Part shown: positions 56,601 through 64,000 of the stretch, one piece after another | Layout of the letters: each line of letters starts with the position of its first letter | How positions within the stretch are numbered: the stretch's first letter is position 1 | Source of the DNA: Notospermus geniculatus | Lineage: Eukaryota; Nemertea; Pilidiophora; Heteronemertea; Lineidae | Reading direction: 5' to 3' | NCBI GenBank assembly: GCA_002633025.1 | Contig: NMRB01000023.1 | Location: 791,486 to 855,485 of the forward strand | DNA: 64,000 bases | Program-made: the position numbers and the translations under genes | Notes under the pieces: generated by a model | What the model saw: only the letters and a program-made list of their open reading frames with translations | The model's database searches: none | What the model was told of the DNA's origin: nothing

Positions 56601-57556
56601 GGTTGTCAAAACGTGGACACAAGATACATCACTGTCATATGAGGCCAATATTTCGGGCCGGATCGTGTTTATCAGAAAGGTCATTCAAGTTATCGGTTAC
56701 TGCACATCGCGTTTTCATTGTAAATGTATTTTTCATTCCAATTGAAACAACAACAAAAAATAAAACAATGAATCATTCATGTACGACAGAATTTCAACTG
56801 TTGTTTATATTCGCGAATCAATTTTCATCGTTACTTGATCCCATCGCCAGTTTAGCTAGACGTAACGTATTGAACAAACTTGTTGGCCATCGTTACACTT
56901 TCTGAAACAAATGTTCTGATGACACTTCGTAGCTTTTGCAGCGGGTTTTGCAGCAGACATTTCAAAGGAAGATGGCGGATTATGGAACGTATTAACAGCT
57001 TTTTTCAAACAGAAATGATATCTTTTATTTCTTTTTTCCAGTGGCTCCCTGGCGCGTGCACACTTTGAGAAACAGCCCCCGAGCAACCTCCGAAAGAGTA
57101 ACTTCTTCCACTTCGTATTGGCGCTATACGACAGACAGGGACAACCAGTCGAGGTAGAACGGACAGCGTTCATAGACTTCGTGGAAAAGGATGTGGTAGG
57201 CAACCCGTTTAATATTCATTAGGCCGCAATTTTCTTGAGTTGTCAATGCTGAATTTTTGATCGTGTTTTCATGTAAAATTCCAAGAGAACCAAATAACAA
57301 AACAGAACCATTGGAAAAGATTTCATTAGCACAACTCCGATTTCAAGTACATCACCCCTCTCTCATTATTCGAAAGCATTTCACAGAGAAAAAATGTGTT
57401 GCACTTGTCCAATGATGTTTTCAGAAAAAAACGTATTCATTCTCATCTGAGTCCATCTTGGTACTTTTTGAGTGAGTCTCGGTTTCTTTCAGGAGGTTGA
57501 AGGTCAGAAAACGAATAATGGAATACACTACAGACTCCAGCTGCTATACGCCAATG
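53636..57556 (+). CDS. EBF/COE: EBF/COE (Collier/Olf/EBF) transcription factor, coding exons 1-3 (5' partial gene)
   Basis: Exon 1 (53636-53766) begins MFGIQDS and contains LKEEPL and WMQ, as in the conserved EBF N-terminus. It ends ACGAG|GTTAGT in phase 2. Exon 2 (57042-57195) follows TTTTTTCCAG and reads [18 protein letters not shown] and [17 protein letters not shown], then [12 protein letters not shown], the start of the COE DNA-binding domain. It ends at GTG|GTAGGC in phase 0. Exon 3 (57493-57556) follows TTCTTTCAG and reads [16 protein letters not shown], ending at G|GTAATT in phase 1. All three junctions agree in phase and use canonical GT-AG sites. About 116 residues are covered; the zinc-knuckle, IPT/TIG, helix-loop-helix and C-terminal parts lie beyond the window. 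EBF proteins act in the nucleus on neuronal and mesodermal programmes. The start was chosen on the conserved MFGIQ; an upstream in-frame Met at 53573 is not conserved. Confidence 0.96.
55081..55254 (+). repeat. 61-bp tandem repeat, about 2.9 units
   Basis: Units start TCCCCATTTCCCTT at 55081, 55142 and 55203. Within each unit GTCCCC and GGGGAC are inverted, so each unit can form a hairpin. It lies in EBF intron 1. Confidence 0.92.
56159..56317. mobile_element. MITE in EBF/COE intron 1
   Basis: Inverted ends TAAAGCCGCCCATACACG and complement of TAAGCGGCCCATACACG, with inner arms CAATATTATTGCACAATATG. About 159 bp. Confidence 0.85.
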
Positions 57557-57929
57557 GTAATTATAATTTATTATCAATTTCTTCATAATCCACTTTAACC
57601 ACGCTCGTGGTGGTCCCTTGAGAACGGTGGATGTGCTGCTTTATGGTGGTCCTATCTTCAGTCGAATGAGCAATGTTGCGAACTGGATTGCCATGCCTAT
57701 GAAATGTGCTCCGTTGCTCGCTATAAGTCTTGCCATCCATGATCTCCCCATGCTTTTCTCAATTTCTGTTAACATCTGCTCATTAAAGGTTTGTCTGAAC
57801 GAACAACTCTTAAAAATAGATTTTGTCGATGTTAAACAAAAGTAATTGCAAAAAAGAATTCCTCATGTTATGGAGTGGTATTAATAACGCATAAAAGTCT
57901 TTTGATAACAAAACGTCAGTATTATGCAT

Positions 57930-58180
57930 TGTACCTCATATCCCGGGAAGTGGCCCCCTGGGAGGCTGAGCTCCACTGTCCCAGACCCCAGCCACAGGGG
58001 TGACTGTAACAGTTAGGGCCACCTCCCTGAGGTGTCGTACCGGAAATTCCGCGGGACCCAACGGGGCCATACCGACTGGCTCCCGGCTTATCCAAAGGTT
58101 GGCGTGTCACTAGGGAGACTTATTGAACCCAGTGGGCCCAACACCTCCGCTAATCCCAAGAGGTATCTTGGCTAAATGGT
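57930..58180. other. GC-rich island of unknown nature
   Basis: About 250 bp much richer in GC than the surrounding intron, with CCCGGGAAG, GGGAGGCTGAGC and CCGCGGGACCC words. The 62-codon minus-strand frame is compositional. It may be a repeat fragment or a regulatory block. Confidence 0.5.
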
Positions 58181-60712
58181 CAGAGGGTAATCAAAATTTC
58201 ATTATTATAGAAAATAGGTAGGCTTAATAAGGGTAAATGGAGTGAACGATACAATCGATGGTGATCTATATGGTTGTTTATGGAACAAACGAGAACAACA
58301 AAGTGAACAATGGGGCCAATTTGACGGACGTCATCTGAGTGATTTTGAAGGATCTATGTCTTTGATCATTTTGGTTCAGTGTAACTTCTTGGTGTCAAGC
58401 AGTGCAAAGATTATGAAGGATTAAGTCATTAATTTTACGTTCTTAGCAAGGGTGTCTTCTTACTTTATATACCTGTTGACAAGCAGCATTGTTGGTCGAT
58501 ATGGTATTTTGGGGGAATTCTTTTGGGGTGCTAGTATGTCATGGTGGCCAAGCATTCCCCTTTTCTAATACTACTAATATAGAAGAAAACCTGAATCTCG
58601 CCTGGTTTGCTTTTTGAGCATCGTTGGCTGGATTGGGCCTACTATAGCAAGACATTTTTTAACTGTGTTTTTCCAGTATCTAAGATTTGGGATTCATAAA
58701 CATAACGGTGAATGGCGATAGGGGTGAGCAATACTGGTGTCGAGAACGTCAAGTGTGATACTTTCATAGTTTTTCCATCGACAACCTGCTTCTGATATCA
58801 CGTGCAAGCAATTATATCTTAAATTTCAAAGCATATCAAAACACGTATGCCGTTTCAAGCTGGTTATTCAACGCGATTCCATATGACACAATTCGGATGC
58901 ACTTGACACGCTGGAAAGCGAACCGCCATCTTGATCTGTTGTTGATGGCCCAATCAACGCGATGATACTGTGTGTTCTATGATCCATCTAGTCTCATTAT
59001 CGCCCAGATCATCCCATCAGTTATAGGTGTGCTATGATCGATAGGGTGTCATCTCAACATCACCAACCCACCCATCAGTGTCTCGATCTTGATCAGCAGG
59101 TCAGGGAGAAAATCAAACAGGAATATACAGCGTGACGAAAAAACACGTCTGAACAGCACCACAAGTACTTTTCATTGTGATTACGGCGCCGGTGTAGGTG
59201 TGAAAGGAAGGGAAGTCCTAGAAATACAAACCCGAGCTACAATATCCTGCTATTGTAACGTTGTATTCGAAAGGTCATGGTTTCTATAGCCTTATATCCT
59301 AATCCCTCGTTAAATAAGAAAACCGGACATAGATTCCAGGCGGACTTCGATTCCTGTCACACGGGGAGGGAAAGCTTCACTGCACTATTTCAACATTTTA
59401 ACAACATCATGCTTCGGTCTAAAATAAATTGTTATCCAATATGAGTTGCAACCTGGCTGCAAAATTTGACAATTGAAAATAACCTTGGAACATGTGACAT
59501 TTCAGAATCATTTGTCAATCATGAAACCGCTGTATAAATGGTATTGTTATATTTGATATACATTTTTGTACTATTTGTCAGAATTCATGATTTTGCACGT
59601 CTCGTCTCCCTAGAGACGAGCGATTTTGTCGCTAATTCATGATGTCCCATCTCCTTAATGAACGCAATATATCGACTCATCGATTTAGAATAATACTGAA
59701 TATCTTTAATAATTAATCAACGAATTATTTTTATCCAAGCATGCATGTTGCGACGTACTACTAAACAGGTTGCAGGCTACTACATTGTGTAGTGGTTTGA
59801 TTCAGAGTCTAAAGAGCAAGCAACGAACGAAGGTCACAGTAAGATTCAGTATATAGTACACGCTATTACTTCTGTTTAATACAGGACTCTCCAGTACATT
59901 GTACAGCAGAAATGAAGTAACGCATTTACCATTTTTATTCATATTCCCCATTGTTTAGTTGATACGAAGGAAACCTAATCACCATTTAGCTAAAGTACAA
60001 ACTCAGACAACGATTAAATGTTAAGGTCGCTGTACATTATAAGAGTACGTTGATGTACGGTTTCTGGATCAAATTAGAATTCGTCCAACCATAAAGGAAT
60101 CAAACATAAAGGTTCAACTTACAAATTTAGCATTTTATAAATGTGAACAGTATCCCTTTAAACCTCAACAGATTTTCATTCTGACTCTTCCAAATGATAG
60201 GCAAGACCCTTCTGCGTGTTTAGTGCAAATTTTGTTGAATTCAGACTAGTTGATCTTATGATACAAAAGGACTGAATTAATGAGAACCCCACGAACGATG
60301 AGAGCGCAGGGTCACCTGTGCGTACATTTGAATAGGCTAACGAACATTTGCACATGGAACACTAATTGTGCTCAAAATAGCTCTGTTATCCTCAGAAGTG
60401 GAATTCAAGGCACCAAGTTAATAGATTCATGTAACCCAGTACCAAACATGTACATGTAAAAAAGTTGAAGCTCCTGCCTATTACGTAAAGCCATAATTCA
60501 GGCAGTGAGAGACGTCTGGTGGCAACACATGAAGTGTATCCGTCAGTTACTACATCGTTCGCAGTTAAACCTTTATGTTTGATTCCTTTATGGTCCAACA
60601 TGATCGAGTTGTTTACAAAAGCGACTACATGTATGTAATAATGCCCACCGTACGCACTCAAATTGTTCATCTTTTTAAAAAATTCACACTAAAGACCCAT
60701 GCTTAGATGTAT

Positions 60713-60749
60713 CTTGGAGGAATTATACTGTCAGTATAATTCCTCCAAG
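60713..60749. repeat. Perfect 18-bp palindrome with 1-nt spacer
   Basis: CTTGGAGGAATTATACTG, one T, then the exact complement CAGTATAATTCCTCCAAG. The loop is too small for a typical microRNA hairpin. It could be a minimal foldback remnant. Confidence 0.9.
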
Positions 60750-62392
60750 GATGAGTAGACGGGCATGTAATCATTCAGCAGATGCAGAAAATTTGATTAA
60801 AATTTTGACCGTGCACGGTAGGCATGAACCCGTGAACTAAACATTTGTGAGCAATCACGAAGTTTTTTTTGTAGTATTGTATTGCTTGACAATCGAACTA
60901 CTCTTGCAATCTATTCACTGGCAGTAACGCCGTTTGAATAGCTTGGCGTCTTCAGTCGTGCGTGCAGTGACCAAGCATGCTCTCTAGCTCCGTGCTTCGG
61001 TCGTTGTACATTTATACACAATCACCTCACCTCCTGATGAATTTTTCATCAGCATTCGTTCATTTTCGTCGCCGTAAATGAGGCTATGTTGGAGGCCATT
61101 TCGTACTCAGCAGAAGCGATTTCAGTTCATGAAACAATGCCTCGTATGCATTGGTTTTGGGACTTTCTACCTTCTGAAACTTGCAGTCCAATAAAAAGCA
61201 TGGTCCGATGATAAAAAACTGAAAGATTGATGAATTATGCAATGAAATCAACATATTCTCTGCAAGTTTTGCCAAATTTGATTGCATATGAATAAAATCG
61301 TCCCGTTATCCACCTATTTTCTGCCCAATTTGCTGCATCATCGTTCCCGGGTTGATCTTTTTTACACATAACGATATCTATCTCTCCATTTCCTCCGGGA
61401 GGAGCCCAAGGGGAAGGAGATCTCAGCGGTGAACAGATCAGATGGGGCAGTTCTTGTAGGTGGTCTAAAATATTCCAGGAGGAATTCAATCGGGGCCATG
61501 GGAGAAGTGTTGGAATTATCTGTCCATATTCCTTGACACTTGGCAGGCGTTCGATTCTTTACAGCAGACCATTGCCGAATACGGGTACAAATACAATACG
61601 GGTTGACGATGTGTTGCATGGCATGACAAGAAAGGCAAGGGCGACGTATTCTAGAAGATGGGAATAAGTTTTTTGTTTTAGAAAGTCAGTGAAGTTTGTA
61701 CTTCCTCGAACGTATCGATATCCAACAGAAAGCACAAAGAACGAGTTTCCAAAATTTTCGAGTTTACAAAATTTCCAAAAGTTTCCAAAATTTGCGAAAT
61801 TTTGGAGAGGACGACGTTTCCTTTATTATCCTCGAACGTATCAGGAGGATTATTTCCTCGGCATTGTTCCTCCGATCCATATGGGCTCGTGCAGTGTGAG
61901 GGTCTATGCGAAGAAGATGACTTTCCCCGGTTTGCACCATGATAGAAACTCAATGCTTCAGCAGCCTTGTCCGACAAAAGGGAACTTCCTGTGTGAACAT
62001 CAATACTATAGAATTATCGCCAACTACTCAAACTACTGTCCATATTCATTGCATCACCTACTTCATACGGTATATTATGATAATAATTGCCAAAGAGACG
62101 CCAACTGTCTCGTATTGGTGAAATAAACTCGACCCCACTTTTTTTCAAAACACCGGAATCTGGAAGTTGAAACTCTCAATTAAGCGGCCACTATTTCCTC
62201 GCAAGTGCACACATCAAATGGATAGTTTGTAGATGGAGCGTAGGCCAACAATAGGCGCGTGCGGCTAATGCAAGGAATTATAGTAATTAGTATTGTTCCG
62301 TGACGGTGAAGCGATCTCCGAACCAGCGCCCAAGAATGGGATGATTAGCACCGAGGAGCGATTGCCACGCGCTCTGTCATCTGTCGCGGGGT

Positions 62393-62520
62393 TTTGAGGG
62401 TGGTGAGATGTGGCTGGCCCAGCGGTAGGGTGACCGGTTACATCCGTAACATTAGAGAGTGCACACATTGGGTTTGAGGGTGGTGAGATGTGGCTAGCCC
62501 AGCGGCAGCGTGGCAGGGGT
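62393..62520 (+). repeat. 80-bp direct repeat
   Basis: GAGGGTGGTGAGATGTGGCT at 62397 recurs at 62477, each followed by GCCCAGCGG and a diverged tail. Confidence 0.85.
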
Positions 62521-63363
62521 TTCTTCCGTACCATAAAAAATTACAGAGACTTTGCGTTGGATCAAAGAGCTTTGCATGCATCTCTTGGAAACACGTCCGA
62601 AGAATAGCCAAATTAGGCCAATGCGGCAAGGACTCTCAGTGGTCGAGCACTAACGCCAACTAGACCTCACGTCAGGCCCTTCAGGCCGGACTCGGACAAG
62701 GTTCAGCTGCTATGAGATGGTCGGAAACATTTCAGCGCCAGAAACCGACATGTCCGAAGCGCCTAACATGTCTTATCCTCTCATATAGCACTCGAACCAT
62801 CAGACGTCGTATTCCGCCCCAACGAAACCAGTTCCTCAGATTAAGATTCTGGTACTGTTTCCTTGGCAGTGTCCAGTGACCAGATCACCGACGTCTGATA
62901 GGAGTCTGGCGGAACGCCGGCCAATTGATCAAGCTCGATTTCGGGTAAACCATTCGAGTTTCCATTGAAAGCACTCGGATAAATCCAATATAGCTGCACT
63001 TACAGCGGCGAAAATCCCATTCCAATGCTGTGCTGTTTGTGTTCACCATTGTAATCTTATTTATGGAACCATGATTTCTGCAGCTTGCCACCAGCTCATG
63101 GAATCCTATTGCCCAGTTTGTATGTTTGGACACTGGCCATAACAATCAGATACGACGGATTCAGACAGCAAATTATGCTTTATGATTTGTCTACAAGGCC
63201 GGGTCGTGTGCTTACTCCACCATAAAGGGGTTCTCACTCCACAGCAAGCAGCAGGAAGCGATGCTGTTGACAGAAAGAGTTGATGCAGAGAGCAAAATAA
63301 CCAATGGTCGGCCTTCTCTTGAACTTCGTGATTAAAGCAGTTGAGGAGCTGGTGTCATCTACG

Positions 63364-63720
63364 AGCCTTGATAGCCTAGTGGTCCTCACGTCCCCTTAAT
63401 AGCAAGTGGCAGGTCACGGGTTCGAATCCCGAACTGGTATCATCGGCTGTGACTATTAACCCAGGGTCCTTTATATCCTATAGTGGTTATCACGACCGCA
63501 GTGACAAGGCCCGGATTCGAATCCCAGGTCCTATGGGATCATCCCTTCTCTTCAGTGGCAGAAGCCGTGGTGTCTTGTACCTTGTGCCTTTGCAAGGGCA
63601 AGTGAAACACCAATCCCGGTGAGGAACATGAGTAGCTTGAGATGGCCTCTTCCGTAGGTACTTCTTACCACCAGAGCCAAAAATGCTTCATCGGCTTCAG
63701 CCCTGATGGAAAAATATAAT
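63364..63720 (+). mobile_element. tRNA-derived SINE-like segment
   Basis: Two polymerase III-like heads lie in tandem. The first has an A-box-like TAGCCTAGTGG (about 63372) and a perfect B box GGTTCGAATCC with a CGGG/CCCG stem (about 63418-63432). The second has TAGTGGTTATCACG (63481) and GGATTCGAATCC (about 63512), resembling tRNA-Val but missing the anticodon arm. A unique body follows (AAGTGAAACACC, CCCGGTGAGG). Neither head folds as a complete tRNA by eye, so SINE is preferred over tRNA gene. Confidence 0.65.
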
Positions 63721-64000
63721 ACAATAGAGCAAACTCAGCATGAACGCTATACCGTTGATTTGAGTCGGGACACCATTTTATGCTTTTAACTTGCCGATCC
63801 GGTCGCTATGCTCGCTTAAAAATAACGTTGACATGTGCGCAACTCAAAAGCCTATTGTAGCCTTTCTTGTGTGTTATTTGTGGCACTCATCCCACTGTCA
63901 CCCCTGATACTTCCCCCACTTAAGCACCACTTGTCACAAATTAAACAACCTCCTCTTCCTATTGAGATAGTGCTCTTACAGCGGACGTCTTTAATACGAA

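Larger units (their letters stand above)
53767..57041 (+). other. EBF/COE intron 1
   Basis: 3.3 kb, GTTAGT...TTTTTTCCAG. It contains the 61-bp tandem repeat and one MITE. No independent gene is supported within it. Confidence 0.85.
57557..64000 (+). other. Probable EBF/COE intron 3, open at the window end
   Basis: Starts at GTAATT after exon 3. I did not find the next EBF segment (the RLIDS-type sequence that follows LLYANG). No other gene is recognised. Contents noted separately: a GC-rich island at about 57930-58180, a short perfect palindrome, an 80-bp repeat and a tRNA-derived segment. Confidence 0.6.

Noticed and set aside
60713-60749. MicroRNA hairpin
   Set aside because: A one-base loop and 18-bp stem do not fit a microRNA precursor.
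61689-62126. 145-codon plus-strand open frame
   Set aside because: Low-complexity repeats of TTTCCAAAATTT-like sequence; no domain and no splice support within the EBF intron.
63364-63436. A genuine tRNA gene
   Set aside because: The B box and T stem are good, but I could not form a convincing anticodon arm or acceptor stem. SINE origin fits better.

Overview
The window is metazoan nuclear DNA. Genes have GT-donor introns, intergenic space is long, and many short inverted-repeat transposons (MITEs) are present. The gene content is animal: rhodopsin-class peptide-type G-protein-coupled receptors and the 5' end of an EBF/COE (Collier/Olf/EBF) transcription factor gene. The 8-base palindromes TACATGTA and TAGGCCTA are strikingly frequent. 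From memory this fits marine invertebrate deuterostomes such as echinoderms, hemichordates or lancelets, but a lophotrochozoan is not excluded and I name no species.

Layout. 1-8281: no convincing gene, one assembly gap and one MITE. 8282-9289 (-): an intact single-exon receptor. 11253-36631 (+): a head-to-tail array of nine two-exon receptor copies, roughly one per 3 kb, called copies 1-9 here. Copies 4, 8 and 9 are fully intact. Copy 6 is intact up to a single N, where exon 2 stops. Copy 1 has a 2-bp frameshift. Copies 2, 3, 5 and 7 share a TGA at one conserved tryptophan codon. Copy 3 is also 5'-truncated and carries two transposon insertions. 36632-53635: a gene-poor, MITE-rich stretch, including a 1.06-kb inverted-repeat element filled with degenerate AACCTTGTTTTT units. 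53636-57556 (+): coding exons 1-3 of EBF/COE, with the rest of the gene beyond the window. 57557-64000: probably intron of that gene, with a tRNA-derived SINE-like segment near the end.

Two features of the array stand out. First, in all nine copies the single intron starts with a GT (GTGAGT in all but copy 3) and its 3' end is fixed by protein alignment at a TG|GT junction, not AG. The nearest upstream AGs I examined do not give an open frame. This looks like a family-wide non-canonical GT-TG intron. Second, the shared TGA falls exactly where the other copies have TGG (Trp), and in copies 2, 5 and 7 the frame after it stays open to the normal stop. Recoding, A-to-I editing or recent spread of a pseudogene could each explain this.

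The receptors form two interleaved subfamilies (order B A A B A B A B B). This suggests repeated duplication of a two-gene unit, with local gene conversion. Because the copies are so similar, each insertion can be compared with an empty paralogous site. That comparison shows, for example, that one MITE family targets TTAA.
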